Shown here piece by piece: positions 1-6,479 of a DNA stretch of 45,845 nt (position 1 is its first letter; every line of letters starts with the position of its first letter). Source of the stretch: Chitinophagales bacterium (GTDB lineage Bacteria; Bacteroidota; Bacteroidia; Chitinophagales; Chitinophagaceae); NCBI GenBank assembly GCA_026931325.1, contig JAIXLO010000181.1, positions 1-45,845 of the forward strand. The letters are read 5' to 3'. The position numbers were made by a program, and so were the translations under genes. The notes under the pieces are model-generated. The model saw nothing but the letters and a program-made list of their open reading frames with translations. It had not been told where the DNA came from and made no database searches.

Positions 1-741
1 TACAGTCATTTATTTCAATCTGCTAATTCTTTTTCAAAAAAAATATACTACTTAATTGAAAGTTTTTTATTAAAAAAGTATGAACAAAAAAGCATTGGAA
101 AGGCTGATGAATTATGGGCTGTAACTATTAAGGATAAAGAAACTTATACGCATCAATTAAAACATTATCAAACAAAATTTTTACCTCTTTTTTTGCCAGA
201 CGATTGGGCGTTTTCTGTTGAAGAAGGAAAAGGAAATTATGTTTTATATCAGGCAGATTTAAGTGTTGATGCAAATGAACATACAGCTATTTGGTTATTG
301 AAGAATGTATTTATAAATTTTAATTTTTCATTGATTATTGCTGGAAAAAATCCTTCACCTCATTTGCAAAAAATTATTTTGGTTTATAAAAATGTGCAGC
401 TAATTGCAAATCCTTCAGAAGAAAAAATGAAGCAATTAATTAAAGAAGCACATATTAATTTACTTCCATCATTTAGTAATACTGGTATTAAATTAAAGTT
501 GATAAATGCTTTGTTTAATGGAAGATTTTGTGTGGTAAACAATGCAACAATTGAAGGAACAGGATTAAACAATTTGTGTTATATAGCTAATAATGCAGAA
601 GCAATGCAAGAAACAATTACAAATATTTTTAAGCAATCATTTAATATTAGTGAAATAGAGAAAAGAAAGGATTTACTACAGTCTATTTTTAATAATGAAA
701 ACAATGCTCAACAAATAGTTCAATGGGTGTTTAATGATTAA
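1..741 (+). CDS. glycosyltransferase, family 4/1-like (5' end missing)
   Basis: The frame is open from the first base of the window to a TAA at 739-741 (246 residues seen), so the N-terminal acceptor domain lies outside. The visible part looks like the C-terminal Rossmann half of a GT-B glycosyltransferase: a strand followed by a 'LSVDANEHTAIWLL' segment typical of bacteroidotal family 1/4 enzymes, then 'NVQLIANPSEEKMKQLI' and 'INLLPSFSNTGIKLKL', the usual nucleotide-sugar region. It would transfer a sugar from an activated donor during surface polysaccharide or glycolipid synthesis; the substrate cannot be told. A TTG at 193 is not a plausible start because coding-like sequence continues before it. 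The exosortase two genes downstream makes an extracellular polysaccharide role possible, but this is inference. Confidence 0.75.
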   Translation, partial: YSHLFQSANSFSKKIYYLIESFLLKKYEQKSIGKADELWAVTIKDKETYTHQLKHYQTKFLPLFLPDDWAFSVEEGKGNYVLYQADLSVDANEHTAIWLLKNVFINFNFSLIIAGKNPSPHLQKIILVYKNVQLIANPSEEKMKQLIKEAHINLLPSFSNTGIKLKLINALFNGRFCVVNNATIEGTGLNNLCYIANNAEAMQETITNIFKQSFNISEIEKRKDLLQSIFNNENNAQQIVQWVFND

Positions 742-835
742 TGTTTTTGTGGTGATAAGCTATTCATCAATTACCATTGACAATTAATAATTAGTTCAAT
801 TCTCAACTTTACTTTTTTAGTTATTAATTTGCATT

Positions 836-1276
836 ATGGCAAAGGAAATGAATAATAGGCAGGCTTATTTTAATTACTACATAGAAGATAAATATGTTGC
901 TGGTATTGTATTATTAGGCACAGAAGTAAAAAGTATTAGAGATGGTAAGGTAAGTTTTAATGATGCATTTTGTTTTTTTGATAAAAGCGAACTTTGGTTA
1001 AGAGGTTTGTACATTGCAGAGTATTCTCATGGTACAGTTAATAATCATATTGCTGTGCATGATAGAAAATTACTTTTACAAAAAAGAGAGTTAAGAAAAC
1101 TGCAAGCTAAACTAAAAGATAAAGGATTAACAATAGTGCCACTTCGTGTTTTTATTAATGAAAAAAATTTAGTGAAAGTTGAAATTGGTTTAGCCAAAGG
1201 AAAAAAATTACACGATAAAAGAGAAACTATTAAACAAAGAGATGCTGAACGTGAAATAAAGCGTTGGAATAAATAG
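836..1276 (+). CDS. smpB: SsrA-binding protein SmpB
   Basis: 146 residues, normal for SmpB. It binds tmRNA and delivers it to stalled ribosomes for trans-translation. Family hallmarks are visible: 'NNRQAYFNYYIEDKY' near the N-terminus, 'AGIVLLGTEVKSIRDGKVSF' in the OB-fold core, 'RKLLLQKRELRKL' in the middle and a basic C-terminal tail 'GKKLHDKRETIKQRDAEREIKRW' that enters the decoding centre. The ATG at 836 is chosen because it gives the usual MAK start; no Shine-Dalgarno sequence is seen, as is normal in this phylum. A near-consensus -7 element (TTAATTTG) ends only a few bases before the ATG, so the transcript may be almost leaderless. The tmRNA gene itself is not in the window. Confidence 0.97.
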   Translation: MAKEMNNRQAYFNYYIEDKYVAGIVLLGTEVKSIRDGKVSFNDAFCFFDKSELWLRGLYIAEYSHGTVNNHIAVHDRKLLLQKRELRKLQAKLKDKGLTIVPLRVFINEKNLVKVEIGLAKGKKLHDKRETIKQRDAEREIKRWNK

Positions 1277-1291
1277 TTTATTTTATACTTC

Positions 1292-1299
1292 TATCTTTA
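1292..1299 (+). promoter_or_regulatory. -7 promoter element of the exosortase gene
   Basis: TATCTTTA matches the Bacteroidota -7 consensus TAnnTTTG in 7 of 8 positions and lies 17 nt before the GTG start at 1316. No clear TTTG -33 box was seen. Confidence 0.4.
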
Positions 1300-1315
1300 C
1301 ATAAAATATTGTATA

Positions 1316-1873
1316 GTGGATATCAATAAAAAAGAATTTTTAAAATATGCTTCAAAACTTTTAATCTTATATCTTTTATTGGATTATGGAACAACAGCTT
1401 TTATTGGCATTACCTCTCAAGGTGGTTATTATGTAGAGTGGCTTGATAAATATTTTAATTATGTAAATTGGTTAAGACAATTAATATTAAACAGTGCAAA
1501 ATACTTAACTCATTTAATAGGTTATGATACTTATTTAGAAACTTCTACAATTATTAAAATTAAAAATGGTGCTGGTGTAAGGCTTGTATATTCTTGCTTA
1601 GGTTATGGTGTAATAAGTTTTTGGATAGCTTTTATTGTTGTAAATAAAGCAAAACTTTCTTTTAAATTAAAATGGCTTTTTGGTGGAATTTTTTTAATAA
1701 TATTTTCAAATATTTTAAGAGTATGTATTTTATTGATTGCACTGCAAAAAAATATGTATAAACCCTTATCAATAGATCATCATACTTTTTACAACATTAT
1801 TGCTTACATCATTGTTATAGCTATGATGTTTTTATTTTTAAAGAAATTAAAAAAGCATCAGCAAACTATTTAA
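1316..1873 (+). CDS. exosortase/archaeosortase family transmembrane protein
   Basis: 185 residues with several hydrophobic membrane segments. The exosortase catalytic triad can be read: Cys94 in 'YSCLGYG', Arg135 in 'NILRV' and His155/156 in 'DHHTFYN'. These enzymes are membrane transpeptidases that cleave C-terminal sorting signals and hand proteins to a cell-surface anchor, usually in exopolysaccharide producers. The short length fits the compact bacteroidotal subtypes (XrtF/XrtY-like) rather than the long EpsH type; I cannot fix the subtype. The start is GTG 1316, 17 nt after a -7 element. It lies 39 nt after smpB and ends at a terminator shared with tsf. No protein with a recognisable exosortase sorting tail was found in the window. 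Confidence 0.85.
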   Translation: MDINKKEFLKYASKLLILYLLLDYGTTAFIGITSQGGYYVEWLDKYFNYVNWLRQLILNSAKYLTHLIGYDTYLETSTIIKIKNGAGVRLVYSCLGYGVISFWIAFIVVNKAKLSFKLKWLFGGIFLIIFSNILRVCILLIALQKNMYKPLSIDHHTFYNIIAYIIVIAMMFLFLKKLKKHQQTI

Positions 1874-1891
1874 AAGTTGATTATAATAAAA

Positions 1892-1925
1892 ATAAAACCC
1901 ATCAAATTTTTTTAATGGGTTTTAT
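1892..1925. terminator. bidirectional Rho-independent terminator (exosortase / tsf)
   Basis: Perfect 11-bp stem: 1892-1902 (ATAAAACCCAT) pairs with 1915-1925, with a 12-nt T-rich loop. It sits between the convergent exosortase and tsf genes and has A/T-rich flanks on both sides, so it can serve both strands. Confidence 0.8.
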
Positions 1926-1947
1926 ATAAAATTTTTGTTTTAAAATA

Positions 1948-2790
1948 TTAACCTAAAGAAACTCTCTTAAAACTTAGTACTTGTAAATCCTTGCTTACAG
2001 AGTTTAAATATTCTGCTACAGATTTGCTAGCATCTTTTACAAATGGTTGAGCTAATAATGTTTGTTCTTTAAAGAAAGCGTTTAATTTTCCTTCAGCAAT
2101 TTTAGCAATCATTTCGTCAGACTTTCCAGCCATTTTAGGATCATTTTTCATTGTTTCTATTACAATGTTTCTTTCTCTTTCTACAATTTCAGAAGGAACA
2201 CTATTAGCATCAACTGCAACAGGATTTAATGCTGCTATTTGCATTGCAATATCTTTTCCAGCCTCTGCAGCTTCTGAATTTAAAGCTACTAAAACACCTA
2301 AACGATATGCACCATGAATATAAGAGGCAACATAAGAGGCTTCTATTCTTTCAAATTTTACAATGCCAATTTTTTCTCCAATTGAAGCTAATTTATCATT
2401 AACCAAATCACTTACTTTAGCTCCATTAATTGATACTTCATTTAATTCTTCAATTGATTTTACATTATTTTTTATTGCAGCATCTGCAATGCTTTGAGCA
2501 AAAGCAACAAAATCTGCATTCTTAGAAACAAAATCAGTTTCACAACTTATACAAACAATATATCCTACTTTATTATCAGCAGTTGTTTGAGCAATAACTA
2601 CTCCTTCTTTTGCTTCACGATCACTACGCTTTGCTGCAATTTTTTGACCTTGTTTACGCAGCCAATCAATCGCTGCTTCAAAGTCTCCGCCAGTTTCTAC
2701 CAATGCTTTTCTGCAATCCATCATTCCTGCACCTGTGGCTTGACGTAATTTATTAATATCTGCTGCTGTAATAGCTGTTGTTGTACTCAT
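1948..2790 (-). CDS. tsf: translation elongation factor Ts
   Basis: 280 residues. EF-Ts is the guanine-nucleotide exchange factor that recycles EF-Tu-GDP. The N-terminal UBA-like domain is clear ('ADINKLRQATGAGMMDCRKAL', residues 10-30), followed by 'AIDWLRKQGQKIAAKRSDREAKEG' and the highly conserved EF-Tu-contact motif TDFVSKN at residues 85-91. The C-terminal domain ends with 'LLAQPFVKD', also typical. It is the last gene of the rplM-rpsI-rpsB-tsf series. A strong hairpin sits between rpsB and tsf (2902-2933), so tsf may be transcribed at a different level from rpsB. No convincing separate -7/-33 promoter was found in the 168-nt gap. Confidence 0.98.
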   Translation of the reverse strand: MSTTTAITAADINKLRQATGAGMMDCRKALVETGGDFEAAIDWLRKQGQKIAAKRSDREAKEGVVIAQTTADNKVGYIVCISCETDFVSKNADFVAFAQSIADAAIKNNVKSIEELNEVSINGAKVSDLVNDKLASIGEKIGIVKFERIEASYVASYIHGAYRLGVLVALNSEAAEAGKDIAMQIAALNPVAVDANSVPSEIVERERNIVIETMKNDPKMAGKSDEMIAKIAEGKLNAFFKEQTLLAQPFVKDASKSVAEYLNSVSKDLQVLSFKRVSLG

Positions 2791-2901
2791 GATATTTTTC
2801 CTTTTATTTTATTTGAATTTATATTATTGATTAATTTAAAATTATTTTGTAAAAGAATTTTTTATTTGTACTTGTTGAATAGTTAATTTATACTAATAAA
2901 A

Positions 2902-2933
2902 AATTGGCTGATTATCTAAATAATCAACCAATT
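2902..2933 (-). terminator. terminator/attenuator hairpin between rpsB and tsf
   Basis: On the minus strand, AATTGG and TGATTAT segments pair across a single 1x1 mismatch: 2902-2907 with 2928-2933, and 2909-2915 with 2920-2926, around a 4-nt loop. A T-run (TTTTTTATT) follows downstream on the minus strand. This has the shape of an intrinsic terminator 26 nt after the rpsB stop codon and would limit read-through into tsf. Confidence 0.75.
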
Positions 2934-2958
2934 AATAATTATTATTTTAACTGATAAA

Positions 2959-3843
2959 TTATTTAGTTGAAGGACGACGGCTGCTTGGTACTCTTCGTTT
3001 TGTAGCTCCACTATTTTCTGAATTTCCTTTACCTCCACGACGACTACGACCACTTCCTTCTGCTTGAGCTTCTTGTTCTAAACGGCGAGCTTTTGCTTCA
3101 TTTTCATTAGTATCATCATGTTGATGAGCTTCTTCTTCCTCTTTACTTGCTTGACGTTCAGCTAAACCTTCAGAAATTGCTGCTGTTATATAATTTGCAA
3201 TAATAGCAATTGATTTTGTAGCATCATCATTAGCTGGTATTGAGAAATCTACTTTATTTGGGTCACAGTTAGTATCTACTACACCAAAAGTAGTAATACC
3301 TAAGCGTTTTGCTTCTGCTAAAGCAATATGCTCTACACCAATATCTACAATAAAAAGAGCTGCTGGTAAACGACTAAGTTGTGCAATACCGCCTAAAACT
3401 TTTTCCATTTTTTCTTTATCACGGCTAAGTGTTAAGCGTTCTTTTTTAGTCAAACTTTCTGCACTTCCATCATTAAGCATTTTATCAATGCTCTGCATTT
3501 TTTTAACGCTTTTACGTACTGTGTTAAAGTTAGTAAGCATACCACCTAACCAACGTTCAGTTGCATAAGGCATGTTTACTCTTTTTGCACATTCGCTAAC
3601 AATTTCTTTTGCTTGTTTTTTTGTAGCAACAAACATTATTTTTTTACCACTTTTAGCAATTTGTTTTAATGCTGCTGCAGCTTCTTGTAAATGATCTACT
3701 GTTTTATTAAGATCGATTATGTGAATACCTTTTTTTTCGGCAAAAATGTAAGGCAACATTTTAGGATTCCACTTCTTTTTTAAATGTCCAAAGTGTACGC
3801 CTGCTTCTAAAAGCTGTTGTTGAAGTGAAGTGTTATTTTCCAT
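2959..3843 (-). CDS. rpsB: 30S ribosomal protein S2 (uS2) with extended C-terminal tail
   Basis: 294 residues, about 50 longer than the usual bacterial S2. The conserved core is clear: '[19 protein letters not shown]' near the N-terminus, '[12 protein letters not shown]', '[16 protein letters not shown]', and '[26 protein letters not shown]'. S2 joins late on the back of the 30S head-body junction and recruits S1-type factors. After about residue 235 the protein changes character to an acidic stretch ('[19 protein letters not shown]') followed by a Gly/Ser/Arg-rich basic tail. Similar low-complexity tails occur in other bacteroidotal S2 proteins. The gene lies 123 nt after rpsI and is followed by the hairpin at 2902-2933. 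Confidence 0.98.
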   Translation of the reverse strand: MENNTSLQQQLLEAGVHFGHLKKKWNPKMLPYIFAEKKGIHIIDLNKTVDHLQEAAAALKQIAKSGKKIMFVATKKQAKEIVSECAKRVNMPYATERWLGGMLTNFNTVRKSVKKMQSIDKMLNDGSAESLTKKERLTLSRDKEKMEKVLGGIAQLSRLPAALFIVDIGVEHIALAEAKRLGITTFGVVDTNCDPNKVDFSIPANDDATKSIAIIANYITAAISEGLAERQASKEEEEAHQHDDTNENEAKARRLEQEAQAEGSGRSRRGGKGNSENSGATKRRVPSSRRPSTK

Positions 3844-3966
3844 TGTTTATTATCGGCTTTTATTTTTATTAATTGAATAAAATTTTTGAAGCCATTATTT
3901 TTAAAAGTTTTAAAAAATAGTATAAGAACTTTTTGGTAATAGTATTTAATGAAATAAAGATTACTA

Positions 3967-4356
3967 TTAACGTTTGCTGAACTGAAAGCTTTTTCTGGCT
4001 TTCTTTAAACCAAACTTCTTACGTTCAACATTACGAGGATCTCTTTTAAGATATCCATTAGCTTTTAAAACAGGGCGAAGCTCTGCATTAATTTCAATTA
4101 AAGCTCTTGAAATACCTAATTTAATTGCTTCTGCCTGACCTTTTAAACCACCACCTTGAGCATTAATAACAATATCAAATTTACCCTCAAGTTCTGTAGC
4201 TTTTAAAGGAGCTTCTACTTGATTTTGTAAATACGCCAAAGGAAAATAAACTTTATAATCCTTGTCATTTACAGTAATTTTTCCATCGCCTTTGCTGATA
4301 AACACACGTGTTACAGCTTCTTTACGACGACCAATTGCAGCTTTTTGTTTTTCCAT
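3967..4356 (-). CDS. rpsI: 30S ribosomal protein S9 (uS9)
   Basis: 129 residues, normal length. 'GRRKEAVTRVFISKGDGKITVN' at the N-terminus and the conserved 'GGGLKGQAEAIKLGISRAL' region identify S9. The C-terminus 'KFGLKKARKSFQFSKR' is the characteristic tail that reaches the ribosomal P site. It follows rplM by 61 nt on the same strand, the near-universal bacterial L13-S9 pair, so the two are almost certainly co-transcribed from the promoter upstream of rplM. Confidence 0.98.
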   Translation of the reverse strand: MEKQKAAIGRRKEAVTRVFISKGDGKITVNDKDYKVYFPLAYLQNQVEAPLKATELEGKFDIVINAQGGGLKGQAEAIKLGISRALIEINAELRPVLKANGYLKRDPRNVERKKFGLKKARKSFQFSKR

Positions 4357-4417
4357 TTTTAATTTACTTATGTAACTATTGATTAAATATTCTTAATCAG
4401 CAGTAAAACTTTTTATT

Positions 4418-4861
4418 TTAAAATTTTAATTCTTTAGGTTGTTGTGCTGAATGTGGATGAGACGAACCAGCATATACAAATAGTTTTTTAAACATTTTCC
4501 TGCCTAAACGATTTTTAGGTAACATCCCTTTTACAGCTCTTTCAATAATAACTTCTGGACGACGTTTTAATAAATCGCCAGCAATTTCTTCTTTACGACC
4601 TCCAGGGTAACCTGAAAATGTATCATAAATTTTTTCGTCCATTTTATTTCCTGTAAACTTAATTTTATCACAGTTTATTACTATGATATAATCTCCACAA
4701 TCTACGTGAGGGGTATAGTAGGCTTTATTTTTGCCTCTAAGAACTGCAGCTATTTTACTGCACATACGCCCTACGGTTTGATTAGTACCGTCCACAACAT
4801 ACCAATTGTGTTTTACGGTAGCCGCATTTGCATGTTTGGTAGTGAAATGTAATTTGCTCAT
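4418..4861 (-). CDS. rplM: 50S ribosomal protein L13 (uL13)
   Basis: 147 residues, typical. L13 is an early assembly protein of the large subunit. 'WYVVDGTNQTVGRMCSKIAAVLRGKNKAYYTPHVDCGDYIIVIN' and 'ERAVKGMLPKNRLGRKMFKKLFVYAGSSHPHSAQQP' are family signatures. It heads the rplM-rpsI-rpsB-tsf series. A Bacteroidota-type promoter lies at 4931-4963, and the roughly 60-nt leader carries an 8-bp hairpin, a candidate site for feedback control by an r-protein. Confidence 0.98.
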   Translation of the reverse strand: MSKLHFTTKHANAATVKHNWYVVDGTNQTVGRMCSKIAAVLRGKNKAYYTPHVDCGDYIIVINCDKIKFTGNKMDEKIYDTFSGYPGGRKEEIAGDLLKRRPEVIIERAVKGMLPKNRLGRKMFKKLFVYAGSSHPHSAQQPKELKF

Positions 4862-4881
4862 TTTATAATTTTTTTAATGAA

Positions 4882-4903
4882 AACCAATGCTATCCCATTG
4901 GTT
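4882..4903 (-). promoter_or_regulatory. hairpin in the rplM 5' leader (candidate r-protein leader)
   Basis: AACCAATG (4882-4889) pairs perfectly with CATTGGTT (4896-4903) around a 6-nt loop, 20 nt before the rplM ATG and inside the predicted transcript leader. No T-run follows on the minus strand, so a terminator is unlikely. Position and shape fit an autoregulatory r-protein leader; this is inference. Confidence 0.5.
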
Positions 4904-4930
4904 CTAAAGTACCCTTATTTAAAAGGAGTG

Positions 4931-4963
4931 CAAAAGTAGTAGAAGTGCATTCTATTTTCCAAA
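4931..4963 (-). promoter_or_regulatory. promoter of the rplM-rpsI operon
   Basis: On the minus strand TTTG (4960-4963) is followed after 21 nt by TACTTTTG (4931-4938). Both match the Bacteroidota -33/-7 consensus exactly. It predicts a transcript start near 4925 and a leader of about 60 nt. Confidence 0.75.
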
Positions 4964-5164
4964 GAAAAAACATCTTTTTTAATATACACCTTTATAACTG
5001 ATTGAAAATTAATAAAAAAATGCTTTATTTTTTGTAATAGCACCAAATACTTGAAAATATTGATTTTTGATTGAATTATTCTTTTAAAATTTAGTATTTG
5101 TTTTAAATATAAGAATAATAGTTTTTAAAAAATCTATGCTTATTTTCTCAAATTTTTCATTCAT
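4939..5164. other. AT-rich gap between the second TA-like module and the rplM promoter
   Basis: Apart from the -33 box at 4960-4963, I see no gene, hairpin or repeat that I can support here. The sequence is very AT-rich with stop codons in all frames. Confidence 0.4.
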
Positions 5165-5491
5165 TTAAGCCTCTACACTTCCTATATAACGTGGATAGTC
5201 TTTGGTGTGATTGTTAAAAATATTTTTGATAAGCCATGTTTTGCCATCTGTATCAAAAGTAATATACCAAGTTGTGTGCTTGTTGGGTTTGTATTGACAA
5301 TAATAAGCACCATAAGTTTTTATTAGGGTTGGTTTGATTTTTTGTTGAGGAATAGTCTTTATGAACATACGAATATTATCAACATATTGCTCTGCATCTT
5401 CATAATAGCTAAAATATTCGTTTTCAAATAAAAGCCTAATAAGTTCATCTAACTTGTTTAAAAGTTCTTTCCTTATTACTATTTGCTCCAT
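5165..5491 (-). CDS. RelE/ParE-like toxin candidate, copy A
   Basis: 108 residues. The C-terminal half reads 'YYCQYKPNKHTTWYITFD...WLIKNIFNNH', the strand pattern of RelE/ParE-type small toxins (a conserved 'W[YF]hFF...hhI..I.NNH' ending seen in Bacteroidota homologues). The N-terminal half is helical. The predicted action is inhibition of translation or gyrase, but neither can be read from sequence. Its ATG overlaps the last 13 nt of the upstream antitoxin-like gene, the usual tight coupling of such pairs. Residues 48-104 are 55/57 identical to copy B at 5738-6064, while residues 1-47 are only 22/47 identical. The family assignment rests on pattern recognition, so confidence is moderate. Confidence 0.6.
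   Translation of the reverse strand: MEQIVIRKELLNKLDELIRLLFENEYFSYYEDAEQYVDNIRMFIKTIPQQKIKPTLIKTYGAYYCQYKPNKHTTWYITFDTDGKTWLIKNIFNNHTKDYPRYIGSVEA
5179..5352. repeat. direct repeat, toxin 3' block (copy A of 5752-5925)
   Basis: 174 nt aligned without gaps to 5752-5925 with 5 mismatches that I counted (97% identity). It covers toxin codons from about residue 47 to near the C-terminus. Confidence 0.9.
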
Positions 5492-5700
5492 TTATATTGC
5501 TTTATACGGCTTTTTAATTTATCAAAAAAAATATCAACAGGAATAGCTTCTTCACATTCTTTTTCAAATTGTGTTTTATTTAATAATCCCATTTCTTTGA
5601 GTGTGCCAATAGCTTGTGGATGTTTGCGTACATCAATAGTTACATGTGTAAGTTTGCCTCTTGTATTTTTTATTGTTTTTACACCTGCTATTCGTGCCAT
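5479..5700 (-). CDS. antitoxin-like small protein, copy A
   Basis: 73 residues, beginning 'MARIAGVKTIKNTRGKLTHVTIDVRKH', a short beta-hairpin-like N-terminus followed by helices. It has the size and position of an antitoxin: first gene of a two-gene unit, overlapping the putative toxin by 13 nt. Residues 1-53 match copy B in 50 of 53 positions, but the last 20 residues ('PVDIFFDKLKSRIKQYKWSK') have no clear counterpart there. Antitoxin C-termini usually wrap the toxin, so this is where pair specificity would reside. A -7 element (5722-5729) lies 22 nt upstream, suggesting its own promoter. No DNA-binding fold could be identified. Confidence 0.6.
   Translation of the reverse strand: MARIAGVKTIKNTRGKLTHVTIDVRKHPQAIGTLKEMGLLNKTQFEKECEEAIPVDIFFDKLKSRIKQYKWSK
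5546..5700. repeat. direct repeat, antitoxin 5' block (copy A of 6116-6270)
   Basis: 155 nt aligned without gaps to 6116-6270 with 9 mismatches counted (94% identity). It covers antitoxin codons 1-52 and ends near the start codon. Confidence 0.9.
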
Positions 5701-5721
5701 AACTTAAATAATTTATTAACC

Positions 5722-5729
5722 CAAATGTA
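5722..5729 (-). promoter_or_regulatory. -7 promoter element of TA-like module A
   Basis: Minus-strand TACATTTG matches TAnnTTTG exactly, 21 nt before the copy A antitoxin ATG and downstream of the copy B toxin stop. No -33 TTTG was found at the right distance. Confidence 0.45.
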
Positions 5730-5737
5730 GTAATTTT

Positions 5738-6064
5738 TTAGTTTTCTAAATTTCCTATATAACGTGGATAATCTTTGGTGTGATTGTTAAAAATATTTTT
5801 GATAAGCCATGTTTTGCCATTTGTATCAAAAGTAATGTACCAAGTTGTGTGCTTGTTGGGTTTGTATTGGCAATAATAAGCACCATAAGTTTTTATTAGG
5901 GTTGGTTTGACTTTTTGTTGAGGAAGCGTGTTCATAAAATCATAAATATTATGTACATATTTTTCTGCTAAATACAAGTAGCTGAAATACTGTTCTTTAA
6001 CCAAAACTTCAATTAGCTCATCTAATTTTCTACGAACAGCAGGAAGTATGATTACTTTTTCCAT
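5738..6064 (-). CDS. RelE/ParE-like toxin candidate, copy B
   Basis: 108 residues, the same length as copy A and the second gene of the upstream module. It shares the conserved C-terminal half ('HTTWYITFDTNGKTWLIKNIFNNH') and the KLDEL and YFSY motifs of the N-terminal half, but most other N-terminal residues differ (for example 'IILPAVRR' against 'VIRKELLN'). The ATG overlaps the antitoxin gene by 13 nt, exactly as in copy A. Both copies are intact, without stops or frameshifts, so neither is a decayed relic. The toxin function is inferred from size, overlap and fold pattern. Confidence 0.6.
   Translation of the reverse strand: MEKVIILPAVRRKLDELIEVLVKEQYFSYLYLAEKYVHNIYDFMNTLPQQKVKPTLIKTYGAYYCQYKPNKHTTWYITFDTNGKTWLIKNIFNNHTKDYPRYIGNLEN
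5752..5925. repeat. direct repeat, toxin 3' block (copy B of 5179-5352)
   Basis: Second copy of the 174-nt toxin block, offset 573 nt from the first. Identity breaks off sharply at 5926 (copy A: 5353), inside the toxin gene. Confidence 0.9.
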
Positions 6065-6270
6065 ATTTCCCGCAAATTTTTTATAGCCAATGTTCTTGCT
6101 TCTTCTAAACTTATGGCTTCTTCACATTCTTTTTCAAATTGTGATTTATTTAATAAACCCATTTCTTTAAGTGTACCAATGGCTTGAGGATGTTTGCGTA
6201 CATCAATAGTTACATGTGTAAGTTTGCCTCTTGCATTTTTTGTTGTTTTTACACCAGCTATTCGTGCCAT
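6052..6270 (-). CDS. antitoxin-like small protein, copy B
   Basis: 72 residues; 'MARIAGVKTTKNARGKLTHVTIDVRKH' is nearly identical to copy A, but the C-terminus 'SLEEARTLAIKNLREIWKK' is a different amphipathic helix. It overlaps the downstream toxin candidate by 13 nt. It is the first gene of the four-gene tandem on this strand. No consensus -7 element was found in the 200 nt upstream. The antitoxin role is inferred from gene order, overlap and size; it could instead be a small regulator of unknown type. Confidence 0.6.
   Translation of the reverse strand: MARIAGVKTTKNARGKLTHVTIDVRKHPQAIGTLKEMGLLNKSQFEKECEEAISLEEARTLAIKNLREIWKK
6116..6270. repeat. direct repeat, antitoxin 5' block (copy B of 5546-5700)
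   Basis: Second copy of the antitoxin block. Between it and 5752-5925 lies the diverged middle block 5926-6115, which corresponds to 5353-5545 in copy A. Confidence 0.9.
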
Positions 6271-6424
6271 AGATAAATAATTTATAAAAACGAATATACT
6301 AAAATTTTGAAAAAGATATTTTTGGGCAGATTCAATTTAAGTTTATTGTACTTATCAATTTACAATACTTCAAATATTTTAAAATATTGACATTTTATAA
6401 TAAGTCCTTTAAAAAGCACAATAA

Positions 6425-6455
6425 AAATGCCCTAAGCAATAAACTTTGGGCATTT
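6425..6455 (-). terminator. terminator of the etfB-etfA operon
   Basis: AAATGCCC (6425-6432) pairs with GGGCATTT (6448-6455), and a minus-strand T-run (TTTTTATT) follows. It lies 25 nt after the etfA stop codon. Confidence 0.75.
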
Positions 6456-6479
6456 AAAAAAGTGATGAACTGAAAAGTC

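Noticed and set aside
193-741. Glycosyltransferase start at TTG 193
   Set aside because: The same frame is open and coding-like back to base 1; the gene is cut by the window edge and does not start here.
742-835. Small inverted segments (CAATTACCATTGACAATTAATAATT) before smpB as an operator
   Set aside because: Low complexity, no stable stem, and similar stretches are common in AT-rich intergenic DNA.
5483-5707. Plus-strand open frames across the toxin-antitoxin region and other genes
   Set aside because: They are mirror frames of clearly real minus-strand genes and show no family resemblance.
6350-6400. Possible third copy of the duplicated module's flanks (short similarity between 5041-5075 and 6365-6395, both AT-rich)
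   Set aside because: The match is short, gapped and made of A/T runs; it is not above what AT-rich sequence gives by chance.
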